Assembly: GCF_024166365.1 (NCBI RefSeq)
Contig: NC_064821.1
Location: forward strand, 106,188,349 to 106,252,348
From: Elephas maximus indicus
Lineage: Eukaryota; Chordata; Mammalia; Proboscidea; Elephantidae
DNA: 64,000 bases
Direction of reading: 5' to 3'
Each line of letters begins with the position of its first letter. Positions within the stretch are counted from its first letter, which is position 1. Shown piece after piece: positions 1 to 12,990 of the stretch. The position numbers were made by a program, and so were the translations under genes. The notes beneath the pieces were generated by a model that did not search any database, was not told where the DNA came from, and worked only from the letters and a program-made list of their open reading frames with translations.

Positions 1-175
1 TAGTTGCATACCGTTCTATAATTTTAAAACCAGGAAAAATACAAGTAATCAAAAGCCAAGGCCCCCCCCTTTTTTTTTTTGGTGAATTTCAGGGAGATGG
101 GGTGATTTGTCCAAGTGATACTGTAGAACTAGAAGGAGAAAGCAGGTCTTCAGATTTCTAGGCAAATATTTGGTG

Positions 176-247
176 GTGGTGCTGTTGTTAGTGGCCACTG
201 AGTCAATTGCAACTAATGGTGACCTCATGTGCAGAGTAGAACTAATA
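176..247 (-). mobile_element. AfroSINE 3' fragment
   Basis: TGTTGTTAGTGGCCACTGAGTCAATT and the downstream GGTGACCTCATGTGCAGAGTAGAAC correspond to the RTE-like 3' half of AfroSINE read in reverse. It is badly decayed. Confidence 0.5.
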
Positions 248-249
248 TG

Positions 250-560
250 TTGTTGTTAGGTGTGGTCCAATTGGTTCTAACTCATAGCAACCCCATGTAC
301 AATAGAACAAAACACTGCCCGGTCCTGTGCCATCCTCACAACGGTTGTTATGTTTAAGCCCATTGATGCAGCCACTGTGTCAACCCATCTCATTGAGGGT
401 CTTTCTCTTTTTCCCTTACCCTCCACTTTACCAAGCATGATGTCCTTCTCCAGGAACTGGTCCCTCATAACATGTCCAAAGTATTAGGAAACGAAGTTTC
501 CTCATCCGTGCTTCTAAGGAGCATTCCGGCTATACTTCTTCCAACACAAATTTGTTCATT
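250..560 (-). mobile_element. RTE-type LINE 3' fragment
   Basis: The minus-strand translation includes RDQFLEKDIMLGKVEGKGKR and a downstream TVVRMAQDRAVF..IVHGVA, characteristic of the C-terminal end of afrotherian RTE/BovB-type ORF2. The 3' end resembles the AfroSINE tail, consistent with shared mobilisation. It is truncated and has no intact domain. Confidence 0.75.
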
Positions 561-574
561 CTTTTGGCAGTCCA

Positions 575-675
575 TGGTAACCCTGCTGGTATTTGAAAGC
601 CAGTGGCATAGCTTCCAGCATCACAGCAACATTCAAGCCGCTACAGTATGACAAACTGGCAAATGTGTGGGGCAA
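575..675 (+). mobile_element. SINE/RTE-related fragment
   Basis: AAAGCCAGTGGCATAGCTTCC and CAGTATGACAAACTGGC resemble a tRNA-derived SINE family body that I associate with afrotherian genomes. The family could not be settled. Confidence 0.3.
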
Positions 676-1287
676 AACTAATATACTTCCCACTAAATTA
701 AAGATTTTAGAAGCAAAAGCCCAGAGGAAATAGTATTCAGCTCACCAGAAGGAATCACTAATGGCAGAGTTTCAGATGCTCTGGCCCCTGTACTAGGGAA
801 ATAGCTGGTGTCTCTCAACTTATGCCACAAACATGGACCTAGACTGAGGAATGGGAAAATCTACAATACCAACATGGTGAAAAAGACCGTGGTTCATTGT
901 CTTTTTTATAAAGACAACTCTGTTCTATGTTCATTATTGTACATCCTGTTTAAGGTGGTATAGCCTAATTTTGGTCTTTTTGAAGATAGAGCAGCAGAAA
1001 AAAGCAACAAATGCTTTTTAAGCTAGATATAGGTATTAATGTAGTTAAGGTTTACTGTTCTCGGAGTTTGTTCATTTGTTCGTTCGTTCGTAGATTGACT
1101 CTGTGGAAAATAGCAGATATCTGCTTCCGGAATGTATCATGACGTAAGGTGATAAAATCAACAAAGATATCTACCTGCCAACTGCCTTTTATAACTTCTA
1201 TTGTGTTATTTTAGCTTTGTTTCTAATATTATTAGAAAATAAAATATTTAGAAATATTCTATTACTAAGGCCCTGGCTTAGCCCAAC

Positions 1288-1530
1288 AGGGCAGTATAGT
1301 GCAGCTATTGACAGTTTGGTCTCTGGAGTCAGATTGTCTGAGTTTTGATCTGTGATTTCTAGCTAGCTTAGAGTAAATTACTTAACATCTCATGATAATA
1401 GTACACACTTCAGGTGGTTGTTGCCGGGATTAAATGAGATAATACCTGTAAAGTACACAGAACAATGCCTGGCACATGGCAAGGCTTAGAGTCAGTTATT
1501 ATAATGGGGACTCTCTAAATAAATGCATGT
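1288..1530 (+). mobile_element. MIR
   Basis: GTCTCTGGAGTCAGATTGTCTG, TTACTTAACATCTC, GATTAAATGAGATAATACC and GAACAATGCCTGGCACATGGC follow the MIR consensus order. Confidence 0.8.
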
Positions 1531-2299
1531 TGAAAATAATCAACAGACCCATCCTGGGGGTGAGAGTTAACCACTACCTGCCCCAAAACGCAAAGTTCCA
1601 GCTACTGGAATAATTTTAGAGAATGGAGTGTATCCCCACTGACTTTCTATAATTTTATACGCCACACCAGGCCTCTGAAAGAAAACTTGATGAAATACAA
1701 GCATTAAACGTTATCATGTAACCATCCGTAAATTCTGGATTTCCACAAAGCAGTTCTTCCAAATTGTAATTAAGGGTTTGAAAGTCAAATGATTTAAGTG
1801 CTAGTTTTAATTACCGCTTGGTGAACTTTAGTGTGTTAGAATTGTCACAACTTTCCTTAAGGATTACTCTGAAGCCAGGCAGTACAGTGGGAAATTATTA
1901 ACTCCTACTTTGGTACAGCAATTATCTGCATTACAAGGTTTATGCAATTAGCTGTTTAAGATGTCATTATATTTTGCCATCTGGTACACAGGAGTTTATG
2001 CATATAAGCAGGCACGTGTTGAAGTGATTTTCACTATATGACTTGTTCTCAACCCAAGTCATCTCTCTAATGAGGGGAAGTTACCGTGCACCGTACATTA
2101 GTGGCAGGTGCACACTATCAAGCTTCATTTTCATCGAAGACCTTCATTTTTCCATTTTAAAGTATTCTGCACAAGTGCTGGAAAATTAATTAGTCTTTCG
2201 CAAGCAATTGAACAACGCCTGCAGACATGTTCCTCAGGAATCAGAGGGGGGCAGGTCTTCAGGCTTCAGTTAGGGGCTGCTCCTCCTCCTCACCCAGAC

Positions 2300-3530
2300 G
2301 GCCACAAGGTACCCCCATTCAATGAAAAAATCTAGGGCGTGAACCACTGCAAAAGAACTCTCTCAGGAAGAGGAAACGGGAACTCGCAGCAGGGCGTCCT
2401 GCGCCTTACCGGGCCATCTCACCCCCGGATTCGCTTTCCCTCAAAAGGTGAGCGTGGTTGCGGAAGGGGTGTAGTGGAGTCCCCCAAGATCACAGCTCCT
2501 TTGCGGGGAAGCTGCATCCAGGCGAGGCCTCGACGCCACCGCTCTCCTGGAACTCAACTCCCCGACTGAAGCGCATTAAAACGGCGCCCTCTGGTGTCCA
2601 CTCGCATCAGCCGGGTAAAAGGACAGTCGTCTAGAGGCCCGGAATAAACTTTTCACCCCGTTCACAAATGGAAAGACCAAACGACTCTGAACAGTTTTGC
2701 AATTCTGCAGAGGCTCTGTCCGAGGAAACGCTGTCGAACAAGGCTGGGGGACAGATCAGGAATCAGCTCCACCCTGGCAGTGCCTCGGGGGCGTCCGGAG
2801 AAGTCGGGTGCCACGGGTCAGGGCTAGAGTGAGAGTCCCGGCCTGGGGTGCAGGTCTTCCCATGCGGCGCCCTCGGTGGAACAAGTGTGGAAGGGGGGGA
2901 GGTGGGGGGGGCTGGTCTCGGAACGCAGGGAAAGAAAGAGATCCCAAGGCCGGACTGCAGTCAGGGGTCGGGAAGCTCGTCAGTAGGGCGCACGCGACGG
3001 CAGCAGGCTTCGGCCACCGCGGCCCAAATGCGACCCCGCACCTGCCCCTCGGAGACGCTCCCGGTAGTGAGGACCCCGCGGGGAGAGGGAGAGGCGCGAG
3101 GATGTTTCTGAGTCTCCACCTGCCTGGTGCCTCCTGTTGGGGCTTTGTTGGTTGGTTTTTTCTGAATCAATCGCCGAGTGGTGGAGCCGTCTTGGAAAAG
3201 CGCACGGACCCCGTGCAGGCACCAAGCCGAGGCCGGCTCCGCATTGCCCCTGAAATGTGGCACTGACGAACGAGCTAGGCCCGCTGCTTTCTTTGCGAGA
3301 AGTGGGAGTCGCCAGTCGCGAGAAATGTGGCTCTCGGGTTCCCTGGGAAACGTTCTGCCTGCACCACCACCACCCTGTCCCCACCTTTGGCACTTTGGCC
3401 ACCTTCTCCTGTCTCCCTCCCACCCCAAACACACACCCGTAGCCCGCATGTGTCCCTTTTACCCAGTCCAATCTGAGTGCCTAAATTCAGCTCCAAGTGT
3501 GTGCAGGGAAAGGACTTTCTGACTATGGGG
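2300..3530. promoter_or_regulatory. CpG-rich block, far upstream
   Basis: GC- and CpG-rich DNA, densest at about 2590-3330, with G runs at 2894-2913. Several overlapping open frames on both strands have no recognisable domain and look compositional. It may be a promoter for an unannotated transcript or a distal regulatory island. Confidence 0.5.
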
Positions 3531-4189
3531 GTTTGTTGGGGCTTGAAGGTAGCCCCTTGAGCCTTTTGTTTTGGGACTTCAGTTACAGCGGTACCTTTTG
3601 CCTTTTACATTTGGGGCCTGAAGGGCGACGTCAAGGGGACAGGAGGAGGGAAACTAACACGCTGAACCTGGACCTTTGCCTTGTTTCTGCACCCACCCTT
3701 TGTTAGGGAAAGGAAGTACAGGCAGGCAGGTTGGATGCTTTACAGGCAATCAGCAAGTATTTCTGGAGGGCGGGCAATGTATGAAGCACTGAACCAGGCC
3801 CAGCAGTTCTTAAGAATGAAAATTGGAATTTGCAAACTGATTGGAGACAGTAACGCTCAAAAAAAGGGATCAATCAACTTGATTAACTATCCAAATGATT
3901 CAGTCAGGCCGGAGGTACAAATAAAAGACAGGTAAAATTGGGACAAGCTGAAAAGAAATGGCTACTGGAATCTCAGGACTTCTGAATGTGGGCATCCCTA
4001 CAAGTCAGCTGCAGGTCAGAGGTTGTTCTGTACACTTAGCACAGGAAACAGGCACTTAACAAAGTTGATGTGACAGTGAAAATCCCAAGAGAATGAACCA
4101 GCGGTTCCTGTTCAGAGGTAAGTTTGGAGAAGTAAATCAAGCCCAGGCTGAGACAGTTGAGGGGCCTGGAATCAAGTGGCTAAAGTAAG

Positions 4190-4380
4190 AAAAGCATATG
4201 CGTTGGGACAAGACTAGCTAGGTCTAAACCCATCTCTGCCTCTTAACATTTGTGACTATAAAAAGCCTCTATTTTTCCTCTGTGAAATGGGAATAATAAA
4301 TCCTCAATGTTATGAGGATTATACAGGGTTAAATGAGACAATGTCCTTAGCCCTAAATACATTAAGGATTAATACAACTC
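4190..4380 (+). mobile_element. MIR
   Basis: CTCTGCCTCTTAACATTTGTG, TCTGTGAAATGGGAATAATAA and GGGTTAAATGAGACAATG match the MIR core. Confidence 0.65.
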
Positions 4381-4487
4381 CTTCTTCCTTTCAACCATTT
4401 TCAAAATGGTTCCCATGATCTTTAAGCTTCTTGGGGGTACTTTTAGCAGCTCCTCAAATAAACATGTGGCCTTTTTTATGCCTGTGT

Positions 4488-4612
4488 TAGTCCCTGGGCG
4501 GCACAGTCAAGTGTTAAGCTTCTAAGTGAAAGGTTGGTGGTTGGAGTCTACCCAGAGGCTCCTCAGAAGAAAGGCCTGGCAGAATTAACTTGATTGGCAT
4601 CCAGTCAGCTCC
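4488..4612 (+). mobile_element. AfroSINE, diverged and truncated
   Basis: TCCCTGGGCGGCACAGTCAAGTG, then GGTTGGTGG and CCCAGAGGCTCCTCAGAAGAAAGG, match the tRNA-related half and the middle of an older AfroSINE subfamily. Confidence 0.6.
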
Positions 4613-5758
4613 ACTGCCTCTAGACACTCAAGAGCCCTTGCTGTCCTGATATCTTTTGCAGCATCTAAATTCTTTGAAAACACTGGGTTTTTACTACAAG
4701 GTTCTCGTAATTGACTTACTGAGCAACTATTCCACCTGACTGCTCCATCTAATGCCAATAATACTCAACATGAGTTTATTAGACTCTCAACAATGGCTTT
4801 GGCTGAAAACTCAATCCCCCATGATCAGCAGCAGCAATGCAGCTTCTCAAACAAATCCCACACCTGTCTGTTGTAAAAAGCTATTTTGGTCCATTAAGTA
4901 TCTGCTTTCCCAGAGCTGAGCCTATACGGAACAACCTCTGACCTGCAATTGACCCGAGGAGAGGCCCACATTCAGAAGTATTGAGACTGGGACTTGGGAA
5001 GGTCAGTGCTGTGCATATCAACATAGGTGAAATGAAGAACAAAAATGAGTTTCAAAGTGGCTTATACGCTGGATCCCAGTTCTGCCATTTCATGACTAAA
5101 AAAGAGCCCTGGAAATCCTTACTATTGGGGAAAAGGAACAAAAAGGAATAGCTAAGAGTTCTAGATACACACACACGTACAGACCCATATATGTTTCCAT
5201 AACGTGGAAACACAATTATATATCAGATAGTAAAACCAATTCTTCCAAAGTACAGTGCTATCTCTTATAAATGTGTATGTATGATTATGTGTAAAATGAG
5301 GCCATAAGTTAGAGCTCCCAACTTTCCTAATGTATTTTGTCAAGCTATTGGTTTAAATAGCTATACCTGAGGATACTGAAATGAATGACATTAAAATTCT
5401 AGGATGAAGATAGTAGTTAGAGAGGAAATCTATCAGCTCAATGTTTTGGCTAAGGTTGTGTTCTTTAAAAATTATTCCTTCACTACATTCAGTGAAAGGA
5501 AGGCATGGACCTGGGGCATGGGAGAGAAGGAGAGGTTTTTACACAAAATCTTACAATGTAAACTCCAGTAGAAATACTACTGTGTTTCTCCATATCTCCA
5601 CTAGCACATAGAACAGGGTGGAACACATAAAACACATTCCACATATATGCATTGGTTTTTTTTTCACAAAACCCTCCTATCTAATTACTAATTGATCCCC
5701 AAACGTCCACAATCCAAAGCCACCTGACCTTAATATTAATAACTTTATAGTGTTCCCT

Positions 5759-5945
5759 GGGCCCCTGGCTGGCACAGTTAACTGCTCAACTAGCCAAAAG
5801 GTTGGTGGTTTAAACCTACCCAGAGGCACCTCAGAAGACAGACTGAAAGGTCACAGCCTTGAAAACCCTATGCAGCAGTTCTACTCTGCTGACGTGGTGT
5901 CCTCATGAGTCGTAATTAACTGGACAGCAACCAACAACATTGTGT
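5759..5945 (+). mobile_element. AfroSINE, near full length
   Basis: tRNA-related head (CCCTGGCTGGCACAGTTAACTG), middle (CCCAGAGGCACCTCAGAAG), CACAGCCTTGAAAACCCTATG, and RTE-like tail ending CAGCAACCAACAACAT. Confidence 0.75.
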
Positions 5946-7029
5946 TAGTTACACGGTAAGGTTTTCCTGTTAATGAATCTTCTCTGGCACCTGTTTCAAA
6001 AGGAAAACCTGTGGTATTATTAGAAATAGACGCTCAGTATATAGAAGCTGGAGGTGAACGGCAGTAAAAGTCTGAGCTCTCAATAATGCATCAGCAAGCA
6101 CAAGCATCATGGCTGAACCCACTAAGAGAAAGAATGTGGGATCTCACATTCACACCCAATGCCCCAATCCAAACCCTGCTATTGCTTAATGCCCAGACTT
6201 TTTGATGTGTTTAGTTGTTCTCAGGTGTGAAAGAGAGGTGTTCTGGCACGAACGATGGTTTGGTTTGGTACTTAGGTAGGTAAGAAAAGGGGAACTAATA
6301 AGTAATTCTTACACAGTAGCGAAACAAAAGAGCTGAAAGGAGTATAATTTTGCTTTCTTGCAAAATCCAGGCCTTTCGTCATGTTACTATTACATGGACA
6401 TAGACAAGTAAAAATATTTGATGCATAAAAATATTTATTGTAATAATTTTTATAACCAAACAAAAATTTTAAAAAAGCACTATCACTACCAACCAGATGC
6501 CAAGATTGGTCAATAGCAATATTATACCAAGCTTTTCATTGTAATGGTATTTGTTATAATGGATTTGGTTGGTTCAGTCATTAAATAAATATAATTATTC
6601 GTATTTATAAAAATAAAAATCAAGCCATTCTTTAGCTTCTCCCACTGCACCTCTGCTGTCTTCTCCCACCACCGATATGTCCTTAGGAAACAGTAACCTA
6701 CTGTTACTCGAGGCCGCACAAAAACATGCTTTACCACACCTTTAGCATGGCAAAACCACCAGGTAGCCACCTCTCCTGCCTGTCCCTTCTTGGTAACTTT
6801 TTTTTAAAGTGCTGCAAACACCCAGGGTGGAAAGGGGGAGTTTACTGTCACACTGTGGGGATTGCAACTAATGTCACAAAACAACATGTGTATAAATTTT
6901 TGAATGAGAAATTAACTTGAGCTGTAAATTTTCAACTAAAGTACAATAAAAAAAGTAAAATAAAAAGTGCTCCAAAGCCAGTTGGTGCCATCCTAAACTG
7001 TGATGTGATAGAAAATATCTGGATGTATA

Positions 7030-7250
7030 TAGGCTGACAATCCGGGCTTTCCTTGACCTGGCTTTGCCACTTCTCTTTAGTACCTCGAGTGACTCCCTTG
7101 TCTCCCTGACCCTCTGTTTTTTCTTCTATGCAAAAATCATTTTAAATCTTACTTTACAGTGGTGTTGTAAGAATTACATTAGACCTCATATGTAAAGTTC
7201 ATAACATATGAGCCTGGCACATAATAGGTACTTAATAAATTCATGTTAAA
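7030..7250 (+). mobile_element. MIR
   Basis: GGCTTTGCCACTTCTC, GTAAGAATTACATTAGA and GAGCCTGGCACATAATAGG fit MIR. Confidence 0.65.
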
Positions 7251-7684
7251 GGCAGATGCTGAAATATAGATAAGGGGTTGCTAGAGTGGGAAAGTTTTAA
7301 AAGTAGGAAAAATTATACCAACTATGACTTGTATCCCCGGGATTTCAGTTCCTCATCTCTAAATAGGAATAACACATACCATATAAGGTTATGAAAACTA
7401 AACGAGGTAATTAGGTAATAGTAAACAATAATAGTAAGTAGTCCATAAATGTAAGATATATTTTTCTATGGGAAGGGGATTAGCTAGAGAGAGTAGCTAT
7501 GAGAACTTCCATTATTCCCATCCTTATATCCTAATCAGACACTCAAGCCTCTTGGCTCTCTCTGCCTCCAGTTCAGGCCCTAATCTTCAAGGAACAGAAA
7601 GCAGCTAAACAGTCTTACGAGTTAGATTTCTTAAGATCAAAGATTGTGTTTTCATATTAGAAATAAGTAAAAACTCCCTAAAAG

Positions 7685-7830
7685 GCACCCACAGTTCCTC
7701 ACCTACATTATCTCATTTAATTCCCACAACAACCCCATCAGACAAGTACCTTTTGAAGGATGAGGTAAGAGACTCAGAGAGATTAAGTAACTTGTACAAG
7801 GCCACACAGCTGCTCTCCTCAATGAACCAT
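7685..7830 (-). mobile_element. MIR, antisense
   Basis: ATTATCTCATTTAATTCCCAC and GATTAAGTAACTTGTACAAGG with CCACACAGCTG are the MIR core read in reverse. Confidence 0.7.
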
Positions 7831-7934
7831 GCTGCACCCCATGAGAAAAGCCCAGAGGAGATATTGGTTGGAATCAGAGTCTACCCAAAATTTTAAGGGT
7901 ACAAACTTTGTCGGTCCAAGTAGAGCTGCTACAT

Positions 7935-8985
7935 CTTTGGTTTTTGTTGCTGTTACATGCCATCGAGCCAGTTCTGACCCATAGCGACCCTGTGTACAGT
8001 AGAATGAAACACTGCCTGGTCCTGTGCCATCCTCACAATCATTACTATGTTAGAGCCCACCATTGCAGCCACTGTGTCAGTCCATTTTGATGAAGGTCTT
8101 CCTCTTTTTTGCTAACCCTACCTTACCAAGCATGATGTCCTTCTCCAGGAACTGGTCCCTCCTGATAAGTCCAAAGTACATGAGATAAAGTCTCGCCATC
8201 CTTGCTTCTAAGGAGCATTCTAGCTGTGCTTCTTCCAAGACAGATTTGTTTGTTCTTCTGGAAGTCCACAGTATACTCAATATTCTTCACCAACACCACA
8301 TCTCAAAGGCATCAATTCTTCTTCAGTCTTCCTTATTCATATTCCAGCTCTTGCACGTATATGAGGTGACTGAAAACATCATGGCTTGGGTTAGGTGCAC
8401 ATTAGTCCTCACAGTGACATCTTTGCTTTTTAACACTTTAAAGAGGTCTTTTGCATCAGATTTGCCCAGTGCAATATGTCATTTGATTTCTTGACTGCTG
8501 CTTCCATTGTGGCATTCATTGTGGATCCGAGTAAAATGAAATCCTTGACAAGTTCAAAATTTTCCCCATTTATCATAATGTTGCTTATTGGTCCAGTTGT
8601 GAGGGTTTTTGTTTTCTTTATGTTGAGGTGTAGTCCCTACAGCAGGCTGTAGTCTTCGATCTTCATCAGTGAGGGCTTCAAGTCCTATTCACTCTTAACA
8701 AGCAAGGTTGTGTCACCTGCATATCACAGGTGAGTCTTCCTCCAATCCTGATGCCACCTTCTTCATCTAGTCCAGCTTCTGAGATTATTTGCTGAGCATA
8801 CAGATTGGTGAAAGGATACAGCCCTGACGTACACCTTTCCTGATTTTCAACCATGCACTATCCCCTTGTTCTGTTCCAACAACTGCCTCTTGGTCTATGC
8901 ACCAGTTCCTCATGACCACACTTTCTGTACTTCCGCTACCCCCTCCCCATTTCTCACCCTCAGAAAGCACCTTCTCAGTGCCCTC
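7935..8985 (-). mobile_element. RTE-type LINE remnant with reverse-transcriptase motif
   Basis: About 1 kb in minus orientation. Translation of 8785-8970 (-) contains KIRKGVRQGCILSP, the conserved fingers/palm motif of RTE-clade reverse transcriptases. Further downstream on the same strand, 8077-8280 gives ARMARLYLMYFGLIRRDQFLEKDIMLGK, the C-terminal region. Stops and frameshifts separate the pieces, so it is a dead 3' copy. RTE elements are the presumed partner that mobilises AfroSINEs (shared 3' end). Confidence 0.85.
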
Positions 8986-9119
8986 CGGACACTTGCTGTT
9001 GCCAACAAACCTGTAACTCTGGACAGACGCAGGAGCTGAGAGATGACTTTAGACAAAACAACAATAGGGCCTTGGTTCGCCTGGGCCACATTACTTTGCA
9101 GGCATTTCTCTTTCTTCCT

Positions 9120-10270
9120 CCTGCTACCTGGAACTCGGCTGTAGGTGGCGCCCTAATTCCCTCGGGGGAACTGGGAGGGCGAGGACATGGATCACCAGCT
9201 GCCTTCCCTAAAGGCCAATTTAAACAGTCCCTTGGCTTGAGCTCAGCACAGGAACCTTGTAAAATGGAAGTGCCCCCTTTCCCGGTCTCTCTTTCTCTCT
9301 CTACGCGGTCCCCCTCTCCCTGTCTGGGCTGGCGGGGTCGGGGAGCCGGTGGACCGCTCTTCCTCGGCCTGGCTCTGCAGTGAGATCTCCAAGCGCTTTG
9401 GGCCGAGCCCGCGCTCCTGGGCGGTGCTTCGGGCGGGTGCCTGGAGCCTGCACCACCCCCGCTCCCTCCCCGAACCCCCCTTTTTGTCCGCAGCTGTAGC
9501 GGGAGTGGGGGCTGGGGGAAGAGTGGTTCCCCGAGTGTGCTGGGCGGGGAGGGGCAGCTTTAAAAACTTCTGAAAGGCCTAGTTCAAAGCCTCAAAGGAC
9601 AGAACTTGGGCCGGAAGGCGGCTTCCAAGGAAATGCCTGGAAAGGGGCGGGAGGCGCACCTGCAGGGCCAGGAGCGCGCGGCGCTGCCGGGAAGGGGGGT
9701 CCGCTTCCCCGCGAGCCCTGATGCCCCCGCCCGGCCCTCGCCGCCCAGCCTAGGCCTTGGTGTCTCCCGCCCCGAAGCCCCCTCCTTCTCGAGGACGGGG
9801 AGCCGGGCGGCTCCTCCCAGACCACTTGGCTTTCATCCTCCCCACGGGACAGCAGCGGGGTGGGTTGGGGGCCTCTCTGCCCCACGTCCCCCGCAGGCTC
9901 TTCCTTCCCGCGGGCCCCTCCCTAGGAAGCCGAGGTTTCGAAGCAAAGTTGAATTCCCGGATTTTAACTCCAACCCGCCCGGGTGGGAAACGGCTGAGGA
10001 AATGGGCATCACTAGGGAGAAAATGTCCCCAATTTACCCACTGCCCCGACAGAAACCAGCGGGGGAAAGGGGACGATGAGAAGAGAGGCCTGCTCCGGGG
10101 GATAGGGTGGCGAGGGTCGAAAGGTTTCCGATCGGATAGCCGGCCCAGCGGTATCGAGAGTCGCTGTCGCAGTGCGTCGGGGTTGTGCCATCAGGGGGCA
10201 AATGGGAAGAAGTAGCCCGGCCGCCGGCCCCAGCTAGAGCGGCGGCAGGCAGGGAGCAGACGCGGTCCCC
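9120..10270. promoter_or_regulatory. Orphan CpG island
   Basis: About 1.1 kb of CpG-rich DNA bordering an RTE remnant on its left. CCGCCC/GGGCGG words and CGATCGG-type sequence are frequent. Frames at 9592-9885 (-), 9606-10079 (+) and 9757-10215 (+) are proline/arginine/glycine-rich and mutually overlapping, without motifs. No splice-linked gene could be identified. Confidence 0.5.
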
Positions 10271-12990
10271 AGAGCGGGTGACAGACAGACTAAGGGGATT
10301 TTCAGTAGTACCATATGATGAGGGTAATCATCCTCCAAGAAAGAACTTCATATAGAGGTTCCTGAGTGACTTAGGAAATTTGCTCCATTTGTAGTTTCTG
10401 AAGAAGATACCTTCTCAGATCTTCTGAAATCGAGCGCTTTAGAAGCGGAGCAAGTATCTGGAAGCTCCCTCTGGGAGGGTCTCCGCGACCCGCGGCCTCA
10501 CTCGGCTGATTGGGTCGGTGAGGAGGCTTGGCGAGAGGTAGAAGTAAGAACTGAATGCAGCTGTGTGACTCTTCTTAAGGAATTAAAATTGCGACTGAAA
10601 GGAGAGGGTGGCTACTGAAAATCAAGTCGTTAAAAAATAATGCTACATAAATCGACTCGACGGCACTGGGTTTTCTGGGTTTAAAGTTTGTTACTTTGCT
10701 TGGAGTCATTTTTCTTGGTCTGAGAAAGTAATATACATGAAAGTTGATTTGTTTTCCAATTAGCGCGTTATTAGGCTTTCTCAAATGCCTTGGAAGAATT
10801 ATTGTAGTGAATTTTAAGAAGCGTTGCTGGCAGCTAAGTTGTGGCGGACAGGTCTGTATACTCCCAAAGAGTTTGGTTGAAACATTAGCTCTCAGACTTG
10901 TTGTCAACTTTTATTTTAAAATGGTGTTTTATTAATCTCTTGTACTTCAGGAGGTTGATGAGGGAGAGATAGAGCGACAGAAACAAAGAGAGTAGACGTG
11001 AGATTAACTGTAACAGTCTGGTCTTCAAAGGGTCCCAAGTAGGTGCCATAGTGCACCATACATTTCCGGTAGTAGCTTTAACTTTATCCCGAATATTGGT
11101 GAGCCTTATTTCTAAGGGCTTTCTAGGAAAGGACGGACTTAAGCAAAATGCCTTCCCTTTTGAGAAGTTTTAGCACTTGCTTCATGGAATAGTCCCAACG
11201 GAAAAGAGGGCCCGCCTGCTCTGGGGGCCTGAGCCAACTTCGTTACTTTACAATTCGCAGGTGAGCGCGGCAACCCCGGCGCCCAGTATCCCTGGCGCCT
11301 GAGCAGGGACCAAGGCGGGTAAGATATAAAGATGACTGGTCGGCAGTGCGTCCTGTGTGCTTTGCCCTGGTATTCTAGGAGACAAGGACTGGCTAAGAAA
11401 TTGTGTTTTCTACAAATGTGTCCACTTTGGGCACAGCACCCTCGGTATGTAGGATGAAAACAACGTTTTTATCCCTTAAGACTAAAATGTAGCCTTTAGA
11501 ACACTCCCAATTCTGGGGATTGAAAGCCAGTCAAGGGCTCAAAGGCAAGCTTGTGTTGCATACCGGGCAAATGCAACCTATTAGGGGGCAAACGAGCAAG
11601 GAACTTCGTAAAAATTAGACTCACCATTCAAAGAAATACTTTAAGAAGGTGCTACATAATATTGTGGTAATCACAAGAGAAGGCCAGGATTACTTGGGGG
11701 AGCATACCTGTTTAAGGAGGGGGGCTTAGTTTGGTGCCTCCCTACTTGAATGTGTTAATGTTTTCTTATGAAGCTGAAAGGCTATCTTTCAGGGTTCTTG
11801 CAAAATATACTTACTGAATTTTTCCCCCAGAGTCATGGGGTCTGTGACCTTCACAGGCTCTCCTGACCTTCTGAAAAATCACTAAACTAGCAAACTCTGC
11901 AACTTTTAAGTTCATTACACAAAATGCAAAAACTTTGAATCCAAAATGATTTGGTGGATTCTCCCAATGAAACTCCAGTGAGGGTTTCTGGAGATGAGGA
12001 CTGTGGTAACACCCCTAACTTAGCTGTGGGGAGACCATTCAATCGACAAGCCAGGCACAGACAGACACACCTTCATCTGCCCTGGAACCCACACTTCCAC
12101 CCTGAGTCCATCCATACACAGCCAGCTAAAAACAACTTATCCACTTAGGGGCCAGGTATCCTCAGGGAGCAAGACTTGATCCAGTGTCCAAACATATGCC
12201 TAGAAAACACAAAATACAGGGGCTTAACTCTGGGTGTTGAGGGGGACTACTGGAGTCTGGGGACATCCAGCAAACAGTGAAAAATAGCCCTTGGAAGTCT
12301 GTTCTCTGCAACCTGTCAGCTCCAGTAATGGCCACTCCATTCCACCAGCCCCACAACATCTAGCCGCTGCGGTTCAAAAGTTGGTAACTGTGGTTTTTAA
12401 CTGGGGCTGGGTCTTGCCTTTTCCCCCTTCCTCTTCAGGGGGCCCTCTGTGTAAGCGGATTTGCTTTTCCATGCATCCATGGCAAGTCACTTTTAGAAAA
12501 TCTTGCCTCTGCAGAGCATTTTAAAACGTGGTAATGTATTGCAGTCTTAAGTCCCCCTCCAGAAATGTGTGAAAGGGGCTCTGTTTTCCTGAAAGATTCA
12601 GGAACTCGACTATCTGAGCAAAGAACTGGCCCAAAGAAGGCTTGGATTGCCTCCACTATCCTCTCCACGTGAAGGCAGCAGTTTGTTATTTTTGTTTGTT
12701 TGTTTGGGGGGGGGAATAAACGTTTTTTAAATTCACACACATAACTCCCGCCAAAAGGAGGGGAAAAAAGCATCGAATTTGCTCTTTTCTTTGCAAGGCA
12801 CCCTGTAAGTCCGTCTGAGACTGGGTTGGTGCAACCACGAATAAATGTAGAGAACCTGGCCTTCTTGGCCAAGTTTCTGGGGCTTGAAGACGCGGAGAGG
12901 AGGGGACAAAAGTTTCCCACCAGTCGCCGTTGGGGTGAGGGGGCAGTGCAGAGAGACCCTTTAAAATTCAATTGTGCTGGGCATCTGATC
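10270..12990. other. Non-coding upstream flank
   Basis: Unique-looking DNA of mixed composition. No gene, SINE or LINE was recognised. A run of TTTG repeats followed by nine or more Gs lies near 12695-12715. Confidence 0.5.

Noticed and set aside
2697..3522. Frames of 114-189 codons in the left CpG block
   Set aside because: No recognised homology, competing frames on both strands, and no splice-linked context.
3681..3935. An 84-codon frame suggesting a small gene
   Set aside because: The segment includes phrases like AATCAGCAAGTATTTCTGG and AAGCACTGAACCAGG that look like an old L2/MIR-type repeat; no known protein is recognised.
9592..10215. Frames of 97-157 codons in the 9-10 kb CpG island
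   Set aside because: Compositional: proline/arginine/glycine-rich and overlapping on both strands.
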